A stretch of DNA of 64,000 bases from assembly GCF_030283145.1 (NCBI RefSeq), contig NZ_JASNWE010000005.1, positions 806,001 to 870,000 of the forward strand. The letters run 5' to 3'. Below, piece after piece: positions 7,734 to 15,404 of this stretch. The number at the start of each line of letters is the position of its first letter. Positions within the stretch are counted from its first letter, which is position 1. The notes under the pieces are model-generated. The model worked only from the letters and a program-made list of their open reading frames with translations. It was not told the DNA's origin and did no database searches. Origin of the DNA: Actinomadura xylanilytica. Its GTDB lineage: Bacteria > Actinomycetota > Actinomycetes > Streptosporangiales > Streptosporangiaceae. A program made the position numbers and the translations under genes.

Positions 7734-9332
7734 TCACGCAAGTGCCACCAGATCGGCAAACTCGTCACTCCAGATGTCTTCGACACCATCAGGCAGCAAA
7801 ATCACTCTTTCCGGCCGGAGCGCCTCCACCGCGCCCTCGTCGTGGGTCACCAGGACGATGGCGCCGGCGAAGGTGCGCAGGGCCGCCAGGATCTCCGCCC
7901 GGCTGGCCGGGTCGAGGTTGTTGGTGGGCTCGTCCAGCAGCAGCACGTTGGCGCTCGAGACCACCAGCATCGCCAGCGCCAGCCGGGTCTTCTCGCCGCC
8001 CGACAGCACCCCGGCGGGCTTGTCGACGTCGTCGCCGGTGAACAGGAACGAGCCGAGGATCTTGCGGACCTCGACCGGCGCCATCCCGGGCGCCGCCGAC
8101 TGCATGTTCTCCAGTACCGAGCGCTCGACCTCGAGCAGCTCGTGCTCCTGCGCGTAGTAGCCGATGCGCAGCCCGTGGCCGGCCGCCACGGCGCCGGTGT
8201 CGGGCTTGTCGACCCCGGCCAGCATGCGCAGCAGCGTGGTCTTCCCCGCGCCGTTGAGGCCCAGGACGACCACCCGGCTGCCCCGGTCGATGGCCAGGTC
8301 CACGTCGGTGAAAATCTCCAAAGATCCGTACGATTTCGACAAACCCTCCGCGGTGAGGGGGGTCTTGCCGCACGGCGCGGGCTCCGGGAAGCGGATCTTG
8401 GCGACCTTGTCGGCCTGCCGCACCCCCTCCGCGGAGGCCAGCAGCTGCCGCGCCCGGCGGTCCATCTGCTGCGCGGCCTTGGCCTTGGTGGCCTTGGCGC
8501 GCATCTTGTCGGCCTGGGAGATCAGCTGCGTCGCCTGGCGCTGGGCGTTGGCCGTCTCGCGCTTGCGCCGCCGCTCGTCGGTCTCGCGCTGGGCGAGGTA
8601 CTTCTTCCAGCCGACGTTGTAGATGTCGATCGCGCTGCGGTTGGCGTCGAGGAGGAAGACCCGGTTGACCACCGCGTCCAGCAGCTCCACGTCGTGGCTG
8701 ATGACCACCAGGCCGCCCTGGTGCGACTTCAGGAAGTCGCGCAGCCAGACGACCGAGTCGGCGTCGAGGTGGTTGGTGGGCTCGTCCAGCAGCAGTGTGT
8801 CGGCGTCGGAGAACAGGATGCGGGCCAGCTCCACCCGGCGCCGCTGCCCGCCCGACAGGGTGCCGAGGGGCTGCGCCATGACCCGGTCCGGCAGGCCCAG
8901 GCTGGAGGCGATGGAGGCGGCCTCGGCCTCGGCGGAGTACCCGCCGAGCACGTGCAGCCGCTCCTCCAGCCGGCCGTACCGCCGGACGGCCTTGTCGCGC
9001 GCGGAGCCCGTGCTGGTGGCCATGCGCTCCTCGGCGTCGCGCAGCTCGCGGATGACCTCGTCGAGCCCCCGCGCCGACAGGATCCGGTCGCGGGCCAGCT
9101 CCTCGAGGTCGACCCCGCGGGGGTCCTGCGGGAGGTAGCCGATGGTGCCCGAGCTGGTCACCGAGCCCTGGGCGGGCTGCGCCTCCCCCGCGAGCACCTT
9201 GGTGAGGGTGGTCTTGCCGGCCCCGTTGCGGCCGACGAAGCCCACCCGGTCACCGGGGTTGACCCGGAAGGCGGCGGTCTCGATCAGCAGCCGGGATCCG
9301 GCGCGCAGTTCGATGTCGTTGGCAATGATCAC
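7734..9332 (-). CDS. ABC-F family ATPase (Rv1473-like)
   Basis: Cytosolic duplicated ATPase of 532 residues that should act on the ribosome rather than as a transporter, since no membrane segments are present. The first cassette has GRNGAGKTTL near residue 35, LSGGQRRRVELARI and LLLDEPTNHLD. A long charged linker rich in Arg/Lys/Gln follows. The second cassette has LGLNGAGKTTLLRML (about residue 360), LSGGEKTRLALAML and LLLDEPTNNLD. Start is the GTG at 9332. The AGGGGAGC Shine-Dalgarno lies within the 3' arm of a leader hairpin, which suggests attenuated translation. Members of this group include M. tuberculosis Rv1473, reported as part of the WhiB7 antibiotic-response regulon. Whether this copy protects ribosomes from antibiotics is inference. 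Confidence 0.95.
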   Translation of the reverse strand: MIIANDIELRAGSRLLIETAAFRVNPGDRVGFVGRNGAGKTTLTKVLAGEAQPAQGSVTSSGTIGYLPQDPRGVDLEELARDRILSARGLDEVIRELRDAEERMATSTGSARDKAVRRYGRLEERLHVLGGYSAEAEAASIASSLGLPDRVMAQPLGTLSGGQRRRVELARILFSDADTLLLDEPTNHLDADSVVWLRDFLKSHQGGLVVISHDVELLDAVVNRVFLLDANRSAIDIYNVGWKKYLAQRETDERRRKRETANAQRQATQLISQADKMRAKATKAKAAQQMDRRARQLLASAEGVRQADKVAKIRFPEPAPCGKTPLTAEGLSKSYGSLEIFTDVDLAIDRGSRVVVLGLNGAGKTTLLRMLAGVDKPDTGAVAAGHGLRIGYYAQEHELLEVERSVLENMQSAAPGMAPVEVRKILGSFLFTGDDVDKPAGVLSGGEKTRLALAMLVVSSANVLLLDEPTNNLDPASRAEILAALRTFAGAIVLVTHDEGAVEALRPERVILLPDGVEDIWSDEFADLVALA

Positions 9333-9335
9333 TGT

Positions 9336-9423
9336 GACAGGGCTCCCCTGACGGACGGCAGATGGACGGCGCATGACAAAGCGCGTCACGGTCCGTGACC
9401 GGGACGCGCCAGGGGAGCCTGTC
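9336..9423 (-). promoter_or_regulatory. Candidate translational attenuator hairpin in ABC-F leader
   Basis: The leader RNA can form an outer stem between 9410-9423 and 9336-9350: GACAGGCTCCCCTG in the 5' arm against CAGGGGAGCCCTGTC in the 3' arm, 14 pairs with one bulge. The 3' arm contains the ABC-F Shine-Dalgarno. Inside it, 9381-9387 pairs with 9403-9409 and encloses the palindrome at 9385-9399. The stop codon of the upstream six-codon reading frame overlaps the 5' arm. A ribosome stalled there would therefore free the Shine-Dalgarno. This is the layout of classical antibiotic-induced attenuators; function is inferred from sequence alone. Confidence 0.6.
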
Positions 9424-9442
9424 AGCTCGCGTGCGAAACCAT
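9422..9442 (-). CDS. Six-residue putative leader peptide of the ABC-F gene
   Basis: A minimal reading frame, MVSHAS followed by TGA, starts at 9442 and ends at 9422 on the minus strand. A TACACT hexamer lies 6 nt before the ATG, so the peptide would be translated from a leaderless 5' end. Its stop codon enters the 5' arm of the hairpin that masks the ABC-F ribosome-binding site. Its size matches known ABC-F leader peptides such as the hexapeptide upstream of msrD, but the sequence differs. Confidence 0.5.
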   Translation of the reverse strand: MVSHAS

Positions 9443-9448
9443 CTCGCC

Positions 9449-9454
9449 AGTGTA
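9449..9454 (-). promoter_or_regulatory. Putative -10 box for ABC-F leader transcript
   Basis: TACACT on the minus strand, 6 nt before the leader-peptide ATG at 9442. Transcription would start about at the start codon. No good -35 hexamer was found at 16-18 nt. Confidence 0.45.
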
Positions 9455-9584
9455 CGTGACGCCGGGGCCCCTCAGCGGCCCGTCCCGGCCCGGCCGGACG
9501 GCGGACGGGCCGCGGGGGCCATGATGGGAGGAGTGGCGTGCGGCTCGACGCCGGGCCCGGCCCGGCGGGAGGAGTGTGGTCGAG

Positions 9585-10355
9585 ATGACCCACCTGACCG
9601 GCAACGCGCCCACCGGCACGCCCACCTGGCTGGACCTGCGCATCCCCGACCTCGGCGAAGCCCAGCGGTTCTACGGGGCGCTCTTCGGCTGGGAGTTCGA
9701 GGACTTCGGGTCCGCGGCGGGCCACTACAACGGGTGCCTCCTGGCGGGCCGGACCGTCGCGGGCATGATGAGGAACCCCGACCCGGACGCGAGCGAGTTC
9801 CGGTGGAACCTGCACTTCGCCAGCGACGACTGCGACGAGACCGTCAAGCGGGCCACCGACGCGGGCGGCACCGTGCCGATGCCCCCGGAGGAGATCCTCG
9901 ACCGGGGGCGGATGGCGGTCGTGGCCGACCCGGTCGGCGCGCGGTTCGGCGTCTGGCAGGGCAGGGAGAACGCCGGTTCCGAGACCGTGAACGAGCCCGG
10001 CTCCCTGGTGTGGAGCGAGCTCGTCACCGCGGCCCCCGGCCCGGCCGGGGAGTTCTACGCGGCGGTGTTCGGGCACCGGCTGGAGCCGATGCCGGCCGAG
10101 GCGGAGATCGACTACACCGTCCTGGTCAGGCCCGACGGCCGGCCGATCGGCGGGATCCTGGGCCGCCCCGGCGCCGCCTCGTCGTCCTGGCGCAGCTACT
10201 TCGAGGTCGCCGACGCCGATGAGGCCGTGCTGCGCGCCCGCGCCCTCGGTGGCACGGCGGACGAGCCCGCGGACACCCCGTACGGACGGGTCGCCGACGT
10301 GCGCGACCCGTTCGGCGCCGCCTTCCGGGTGATGCAGAGCGTCCAGGAGGGCTGA
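9585..10355 (+). CDS. Two-domain VOC (glyoxalase/bleomycin-resistance fold) protein
   Basis: The 256-residue product contains two tandem VOC modules. The first (about residues 8-125) begins TPTWLDLRIPDLGEAQRFYG and contains FYGALFGWEFEDF. The second (about 135-250) begins PGSLVWSELVTAAPGPAGEF, contains FYAAVFGHRLEPM and ends with DPFGAAFRVMQ. Such proteins can be metal-dependent lyases, dioxygenases or drug-binding proteins, and no feature singles one out. GGAGGAG lies 10 nt before the ATG at 9585; a GTG at 9576 is too close to it to be used. The gene is divergent from the ABC-F leader. Confidence 0.88.
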   Translation: MTHLTGNAPTGTPTWLDLRIPDLGEAQRFYGALFGWEFEDFGSAAGHYNGCLLAGRTVAGMMRNPDPDASEFRWNLHFASDDCDETVKRATDAGGTVPMPPEEILDRGRMAVVADPVGARFGVWQGRENAGSETVNEPGSLVWSELVTAAPGPAGEFYAAVFGHRLEPMPAEAEIDYTVLVRPDGRPIGGILGRPGAASSSWRSYFEVADADEAVLRARALGGTADEPADTPYGRVADVRDPFGAAFRVMQSVQEG

Positions 10356-10377
10356 CCGCACGCCCCAGGGAGCCGCG

Positions 10378-10400
10378 GACCGGGCCTCGGAGGCCCGGTC
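10378..10400. terminator. Bidirectional hairpin between VOC and AIM24 genes
   Basis: Perfect 10-bp inverted repeat, GACCGGGCCT and AGGCCCGGTC with a 3-nt CGG loop, sits between two convergent genes. Its right arm overlaps the AIM24 stop codon at 10399-10401. There is no U-tract, as is common for GC-rich actinobacterial terminators. Confidence 0.6.
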
Positions 10401-11166
10401 AGGACTGGCGTTCGGCGGCGAGGCGCTGCGCGATGGTCTGGTGCAGCCGCTGGAGCCCCGAGGTGCCCACCGTGCCGATCTGGCCCTCCAGGTCGCGCAG
10501 CAGCACGTCATCGTTCATCACGACCTCCGAGGACTGCATCAGGACCGTGCCCTCGCCGGTGAAGGCGAACTGGTGCTCCTCGCCCGAGGCGCCGCCGACC
10601 CCGAACACCATGCGCGCGGCGCCGATCGCCCCGCGCATGTAGGAGTGGTCGTAGTGGTGGCACGGCGACGGGCAGTCGGCCCAGCCGAGCAGTGCCTGCG
10701 GGTCGACCCGGATCGGCGGCTCGACGAAGTGCACCGGGCCGTTGGAGGCGGCCACGAACCGGCCGGTGCCGATCAGCGTCAGGAAGCCGGGGATGATCGA
10801 CTGCTTGAGCTCCAGGCCCGGCTCGAACGCCAGGAGGTTGCCGGCCCGGATGGTGAGGTTGCCGTCGTCGAGGTCGTAGGAGTTGACGTCGAAGCCTCGG
10901 TCGGCCAGCAGGAGCTTGCCCTGGCCCTGCGCGACGATCCAGTCCTGCGCGTACAGCGGGGAGTGGAAGCTCGCGGCGACCAGGGCGTCCAGCGGGCCGG
11001 CCGACAGCGCCTCGAACCTGACCTGCCCGTAGTAGGCGATCATCTTGCCCTTCTGCGTGAACCACTGGCCGTTGAGGTCCACGCTGAAGGAGTAGGCGTT
11101 GACGTTGTCGTTGGACGGGAGCGTCGCGGCGTTCCAGGTCTGGGTGTCGGACGCGGAAGTGCTCAC
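10399..11166 (-). CDS. AIM24 family protein, third in triplet
   Basis: A 255-residue AIM24-fold protein with no signal peptide. It carries the repeated beta-rich pattern of the family: GKMIAYYGQVRFEAL near the start, GKLLLADRGFDVNSYDL in the middle, and a glycine-rich GEHQFAFTGEGTVLMQSSE motif near the end. It is longer and more diverged than its two upstream neighbours. It contains CPSPCHHYDHSY, which could bind metal. GTG start at 11166, two nt after the stop of the second AIM24 gene, implies coupled translation. Function is unknown; the fold resembles tryptophan-RNA-binding attenuation protein rings. Confidence 0.88.
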   Translation of the reverse strand: MSTSASDTQTWNAATLPSNDNVNAYSFSVDLNGQWFTQKGKMIAYYGQVRFEALSAGPLDALVAASFHSPLYAQDWIVAQGQGKLLLADRGFDVNSYDLDDGNLTIRAGNLLAFEPGLELKQSIIPGFLTLIGTGRFVAASNGPVHFVEPPIRVDPQALLGWADCPSPCHHYDHSYMRGAIGAARMVFGVGGASGEEHQFAFTGEGTVLMQSSEVVMNDDVLLRDLEGQIGTVGTSGLQRLHQTIAQRLAAERQS

Positions 11167-11168
11167 GC

Positions 11169-11819
11169 TCAGATCTTCCTCTCACTGGCCTGCACGTAGA
11201 CGACGCCGGTACCGCTCAGCTGGAGCTGGAACCCCTCGCCGGAGCCGCGGCCGATCAGCTCGCGGAGCCCGACCGCGGTGGTCAGCTTGTTCTGCACCTG
11301 GCCGCGGTGCGCGACGTAGGCCTGCGGGTCGACGTGCACCGGGCGCTGCGGGGTGATCGGCAGCTCCATCACGCCGCCGTGCGACAGCAGCGCGCAGGAG
11401 CCGTTGCCGAGCAGGGTGGTGGTGAACAGGCCCTGCCCGCTGACCGCGCCGCGGATGACGCCCCGCACGCCGCCCTGCTCGCCCATGAACATCGTGCCGA
11501 CCTGGAGGGCGGTGTCGTGCACCAGCAGCCGGTCGGCCTCGACGTAGAGGGTGTCGCCCGCGAGGTCGACGACCGAGACCTCCAGCCCGGCGTGGCCGAA
11601 CATCACCGAGCCCCGCCCGGTGACGTGCATCATCGCCGACCGCTCGCCGGCGACGGCGCGGCCGAGGGTGCCGCCGATGCCCTGGCCGGCGGTGGCGGTC
11701 GGGGCGAACTCGACCGGCCCGGTGTAGGCCAGCATCGCGCCGCGCCGGCTGTAGACCTCCTGGCCCGGCCCGATCGGGACCTGGAGCATCTTGGCGTTGA
11801 TCGAGGTGTATCCCGGCAT
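11169..11819 (-). CDS. AIM24 family protein, second in triplet
   Basis: A 216-residue AIM24 protein. It has RRGAMLAYTGPVEFAP, GRGSVMFGHAGLEVSVVDL, a glycine-rich central stretch GVRGVIRGAVSGQGLFTTTL, and the terminal GTGVVYVQASERKI. That closing motif is shared with its upstream neighbour (HGLVYVQPAERGG), which shows the two are paralogues. The ATG at 11819 shares one base with the stop of the upstream gene (TGATG). The product is predicted cytosolic. AIM24 proteins are linked to membrane organisation in mitochondria and often sit near stress genes in bacteria, but no biochemical role can be read here. Confidence 0.9.
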   Translation of the reverse strand: MPGYTSINAKMLQVPIGPGQEVYSRRGAMLAYTGPVEFAPTATAGQGIGGTLGRAVAGERSAMMHVTGRGSVMFGHAGLEVSVVDLAGDTLYVEADRLLVHDTALQVGTMFMGEQGGVRGVIRGAVSGQGLFTTTLLGNGSCALLSHGGVMELPITPQRPVHVDPQAYVAHRGQVQNKLTTAVGLRELIGRGSGEGFQLQLSGTGVVYVQASERKI

Positions 11820-12457
11820 CAGATCTCCAGAATTCCGCCGCGCTCGGCCGGCTGGACGTAGACCAGGCCGTGGCCCTGGTACCGGAACTGCACGCTCTCG
11901 CCCGACCCCTGCCCGATGACGGTGCGCCAGTTGACGTCGGTGACGACGTCCTGCTGGAGCTGCCCCCGGTGCCCGACGTAGGCGTGCGGGTCGACGCACA
12001 GCGGCGTCTGCGGGGTCACCTCCAGCGCGATGGCGGGCCCGTCCGACAGGATCGCGACGGTGCCCTGGCCCTCGACCTTGGTGGTCGCCAGGCCCTGGCC
12101 GGTGCCCATGCCGCGCAGCCCGACGAACTGCACCCCGGTCTGGAGCCGGCCGTCGAGGGCCAGCAGGCTCTCTGACTCGACGAACAGCACGTCGCCGGCG
12201 AGCTGGACCAGGGTGACCTCGGTGGCCTCGCTGGCCAGGAACACGGTGCCCTTGCCGGCGATCTCCATCAGGGTCATGCCCTCGCCGGCGATCTTCCGTT
12301 TGAGCGCGCCGCGCAGCCCCTCGCCGCCGGTGAGGCCCTGCCGCTTGAACGTCATCTCGCCGTCGTAGGCGACCATGGAGCCGTTCAGCGCCTTGATCGT
12401 CTCGCCGACGAGATCGACGGCCAGCATCTTCGAGCCGTTCAGTCGAAATTGCGCCAC
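11819..12457 (-). CDS. AIM24 family protein, first in triplet
   Basis: A 212-residue AIM24 protein and the first gene of a three-gene unit. Motifs are NGSMVAYDGEMTFKRQGL, GKGTVFLASEATEVTLVQL, GMGTGQGLATTKVEGQGTVA and the closing GHGLVYVQPAERGG. The GTG at 12457 is preceded by TATGGT with 8 nt between, so the mRNA may be nearly leaderless. It is divergent from a small membrane protein gene. Three tandem AIM24 genes presumably make a hetero-oligomer, which is inference from operon structure. Confidence 0.9.
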   Translation of the reverse strand: MAQFRLNGSKMLAVDLVGETIKALNGSMVAYDGEMTFKRQGLTGGEGLRGALKRKIAGEGMTLMEIAGKGTVFLASEATEVTLVQLAGDVLFVESESLLALDGRLQTGVQFVGLRGMGTGQGLATTKVEGQGTVAILSDGPAIALEVTPQTPLCVDPHAYVGHRGQLQQDVVTDVNWRTVIGQGSGESVQFRYQGHGLVYVQPAERGGILEI

Positions 12458-12621
12458 GAGGCCAGACCATACCGGTGACGCCCCGCCGCATGTCCACTAT
12501 TCCACTGCGTACCGCCCGGAATGCCCGACGGCGTCCGGGCAGGCGCGCGGGTGACCTTCTTGTGGCGTATCGGTCCCGAACCGGCGCGTTGGGGGCCCGT
12601 TCCGTCCGTCGATCGGAGAGG

Positions 12622-13026
12622 ATGTCGCGCATGTGGATCGCCCCCGAACGCCGCAGTCTCAGCCGCTGGATCGTGCCGGGAGTCGTCCTGGCCGCCGGGG
12701 TGGTGGTGGCGGCGGTGCTGGCCGCCGACGGGCGGCGCGAGACGGGCCTCGTCGCGCTCGCGGTGCTGGCCGGGTACGCCGGGCACCTCGGGTACCGGCG
12801 CCACGAGCCGGCGCTGCCGGTCAGCGAGACGTTCGGCAACGGCCACCGGGCCCGCGCGCACCTGAAGGCCGCGGCGATGACCGGCGACACGGTGACCGCG
12901 GCGCTGGTGGCGGCGCTGGTGGTGCAGGCGCTGCGCGGCGCCGACATCACCCCCTACGCCTGGCTGGCGGCACTGGCGGGCGGGACCTACCTGCTGTCGG
13001 TCCTGGTGGCCGGCCGGGGCCTCTGA
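12622..13026 (+). CDS. Small multi-pass membrane protein of unknown function
   Basis: A 134-residue protein with about four hydrophobic segments: VPGVVLAAGVVVAAVLAAD, LVALAVLAGYAGHLGY, VTAALVAALVVQAL and AWLAALAGGTYLLSVLVAG. A short polar loop, PVSETFGNGHRARAHLKAAA, joins segments two and three. GGAGAG lies 1 nt before the ATG at 12622 and 10 nt before an in-frame ATG at 12631, so the true start may be 12631. No family was recognised. The gene is divergent from the AIM24 operon and convergent with the response regulator gene. Confidence 0.75.
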   Translation: MSRMWIAPERRSLSRWIVPGVVLAAGVVVAAVLAADGRRETGLVALAVLAGYAGHLGYRRHEPALPVSETFGNGHRARAHLKAAAMTGDTVTAALVAALVVQALRGADITPYAWLAALAGGTYLLSVLVAGRGL

Positions 13027-13149
13027 CCCCGCCTCTGACCCGCCTCCGGCGCCGCGGTGCGCGCGGCCGGGTCGGACGAGAGGCCGAGGAGCAAATGCCC
13101 CAGAACGTCCTGAGAGGCCCCGAGAAGGACGGAGAGCCGCGCGGAGGGG

Positions 13150-13842
13150 TCAGCGCGGGCCGATGGGCCCCTCGCGGGCGGCGGGGCCGGAGAGGCCGCC
13201 GGCGGCGGTCTCCTGCGCGAGGATGGCCGCCTGGACGCGGCTGCGCAGGCCGAGCTTGGCCAGGATCCGGCTGACGTGGGTCTTGGCGGTGGTCTCGGCC
13301 ATGTCCAGGCGCCGCGCGATCTGCCCGTTCGACAGCCCCTCCCCCAGGCAGCCGAACACCTCGTGCTCGCGCGGGGTGAGGTCGTCGAACCCCGGCGGCA
13401 GGAACGGCCCGACGGGCCACCGGGCGGGCCGCCGGGCGGCGAACGCGCCGATCAGCCGGCGGGTCACCCTGGGCGAGACGATCCCCTCGCCGGACGCCAC
13501 CGTCCGCACCGCCTCCACCAGGTGGTCGGCGTCGATGTCCTTGAGCAGGAACCCGGCGGCGCCGGCGCGCAGCGCCCCGAACACGTACTCGTCGACGTCG
13601 AAGGTGGTCAGCACCAGCACGTCGGCGATCCCGGAGATCTCCCAGGTGGCCGAGACGCCGTCCATCCGGGGCATCCGCAGGTCCATCAGCACCACGTCCG
13701 GGCGCAGGCGGCGGGCCAGCTCGACGGCCTCCTCGCCGTCGGCCGCCTCGGCGACCACGGTGATGCCCGGCGCGGCGCCCAGGATCAGCACCAGGCCCGC
13801 CCGGACGGCGGCCTGGTCGTCGGCCACCAGCACCTCGATCAT
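13150..13842 (-). CDS. NarL/FixJ-type response regulator
   Basis: A 230-residue two-component regulator. The receiver domain has the acidic pair in VLVADDQAAVRAG, the phosphoacceptor Asp in VVLMDLRMPRMDG, T in LVLTTFD and K in FLLKDIDADHL. A linker rich in Arg/Pro leads to a LuxR-type HTH, LTPREHEVFGCLGEGLSNGQ and ending in KTHVSRILAKLGLRSR. The ATG at 13842 overlaps the stop of the histidine kinase gene by 4 nt, which makes the kinase its cognate partner. Target genes are unknown. Confidence 0.95.
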   Translation of the reverse strand: MIEVLVADDQAAVRAGLVLILGAAPGITVVAEAADGEEAVELARRLRPDVVLMDLRMPRMDGVSATWEISGIADVLVLTTFDVDEYVFGALRAGAAGFLLKDIDADHLVEAVRTVASGEGIVSPRVTRRLIGAFAARRPARWPVGPFLPPGFDDLTPREHEVFGCLGEGLSNGQIARRLDMAETTAKTHVSRILAKLGLRSRVQAAILAQETAAGGLSGPAAREGPIGPR

Positions 13843-15056
13843 GAACCGGCCTCCCGCGCCCGCCCGCCGGTACCGACGGGGAGCTCGGCCCGTACCCGCC
13901 ACCGGTCGCCGTCCGGGCCCGCGGCGAACGCCCCGTCCAGCATCGCGGCGCGCTCGCGCATCCCGACCAGCCCGCTGCCCGAGCCGGGCAGCCTCGGCCC
14001 GGCCCGGTCGCCGCCCGGCATCGGACTGAACACCTCGACCAGCACGTCCCGGGACCGGTACGCCAGCAGCACCTCGGCCCGGCCGGGGCCGCCGTGCTTG
14101 AGCGCGTTGGTCAGCGACTCCTGGACGATCCGGTACGCGGCGAGCTCGACGGCGGCGGGCAGGTCGGGCGGCTCGCCGGTCACGGTGAGGACGGCGCTGA
14201 GGTCGGACCGCCCGGTGCGCCCGACCAGCAGGCCGAGCTCGGCCAGCCGCGGCGAGGCCGCCGGGCCCGGCACCGCGCCGTCGCCCTCGCGGAGCAGGCC
14301 GATCATCCGGCGCATCTCGGCCAGGCCCCGCACGCTGTTCTCGCGGATGACCTCCATCGCCCGGTCCAGGTCCTCCCGGTCCAGGTCGCGGACCTTGAGC
14401 ACCGCCGAGGAGTGCAGCGCCACCGCGCTGAGGTGGTTGGCGATGACGTCGTGCAGCTCGCGGGCCATCCGGGCGCGCTCGGCGGTGACGGCGCCGCGCC
14501 GGTCGAGCTCGGCCATCCGCACCGCCTGCTCGGCGCGCGCCCGCTCGGCCCGGGCCCGCTCCCGGTGCTCCCGGAGCAGCATCGCGGTCAGCACCGGGCC
14601 GACCCAGGTCACTCCCGCGACGGCCCCGGTGATGACGGCGCCGCTCACCGTCCCGAGGGCGATCCCGACCACGGTCATCGACGCCAGCGTCGTCGCGGCC
14701 GTCGCGCCGAGCAGCCATTCGGCGGCGGGACGCCGCGCGTAGAGGCCGGCCGCGTACAGCGCGTCGCCGTAGATGATCGCGGTGGCGAAGCTCGGGCCCA
14801 TCGCCACGTCGGCGAGGTTGAACGGGGTGGCGAAGGCCAGCGCGATCAGCGGCGCGGTGCGCCGGAAGGGCACCGCCGCGCACAACCCGAGGAGCGCGAC
14901 GAACCGCCAGCCGAGCGGGACGGCCTCCTCGGCCGTCCAGCGCGCGTAGCCGTGCGAGGCGAGCAGGAGGACTCCGCCGGCCAGGGCCGCGGCGGCGAAG
15001 AGCAGGTCCTGGCGCGTGGTCCGCAGGCGGCGCGGGGCGGGGCGGGGCGTCGGCAC
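13839..15056 (-). CDS. DesK/NarX-type sensor histidine kinase
   Basis: A 405-residue membrane kinase. About five hydrophobic segments occupy residues 15-160, with only short loops, so it probably senses a membrane or intramembrane signal. The HisKA_3 box, ARMARELHDVIANHLSAVAL, places the phosphorylated His at about residue 202. The ATPase domain ends with GSGLVGMRERAAML. It is the first gene of a two-gene kinase/regulator operon. Start at 15056 leaves 120 nt to the divergent small membrane protein gene. Confidence 0.93.
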   Translation of the reverse strand: MPTPRPAPRRLRTTRQDLLFAAAALAGGVLLLASHGYARWTAEEAVPLGWRFVALLGLCAAVPFRRTAPLIALAFATPFNLADVAMGPSFATAIIYGDALYAAGLYARRPAAEWLLGATAATTLASMTVVGIALGTVSGAVITGAVAGVTWVGPVLTAMLLREHRERARAERARAEQAVRMAELDRRGAVTAERARMARELHDVIANHLSAVALHSSAVLKVRDLDREDLDRAMEVIRENSVRGLAEMRRMIGLLREGDGAVPGPAASPRLAELGLLVGRTGRSDLSAVLTVTGEPPDLPAAVELAAYRIVQESLTNALKHGGPGRAEVLLAYRSRDVLVEVFSPMPGGDRAGPRLPGSGSGLVGMRERAAMLDGAFAAGPDGDRWRVRAELPVGTGGRAREAGS

Positions 15057-15179
15057 GCTCCCATCTCAGCATCCTCCCGCGGGTGCCGCCTCCACCTCGG
15101 GGCCCCGCGCCGTACATCGTTCGGAGGATCCGCGATCTCGGCATCGGCGACGAGGCATGGAGCGCCGCCCGGAGAAACC

Positions 15180-15398
15180 ATGAAAAGGCAGAACGGCATG
15201 CGGGAGAAGGGCAGCATCGTGCAGACCATCGGGATCATCCTGGCGATCGTCGGCCTCGGCTCGACCATCGCCGACGACGGCACGAACATCGACCTGATGC
15301 AGTGGTCGACCGGCCACCAGCCCTACGCGGGGCTCGCGGTGGGCGCGGCCGGCCTCGTCCTGGTGGTGTTGGGGCGCCTGATCAAGGGCGGGCGGTGA
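15180..15398 (+). CDS. Small two-helix membrane protein, 72 residues
   Basis: The product has two hydrophobic segments: SIVQTIGIILAIVGLGSTIA and PYAGLAVGAAGLVLVVLGRL. A polar loop, DDGTNIDLMQWSTGHQ, connects them, and the protein ends RLIKGGR. GGAG lies 6 nt before the ATG at 15180; an in-frame ATG 18 nt later is less well placed. The gene is followed after 6 nt by another membrane protein gene, so the two are likely cotranscribed. Similar short proteins are common in actinobacteria, but no function is known to me. Confidence 0.75.
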   Translation: MKRQNGMREKGSIVQTIGIILAIVGLGSTIADDGTNIDLMQWSTGHQPYAGLAVGAAGLVLVVLGRLIKGGR

Positions 15399-15404
15399 CC
15401 CGGA

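Noticed and set aside
9333..10511. N-terminal extension of the ABC-F frame to 10511
   Set aside because: It overlaps the VOC gene in antisense and reads as low complexity; the family start matches the GTG at 9332.
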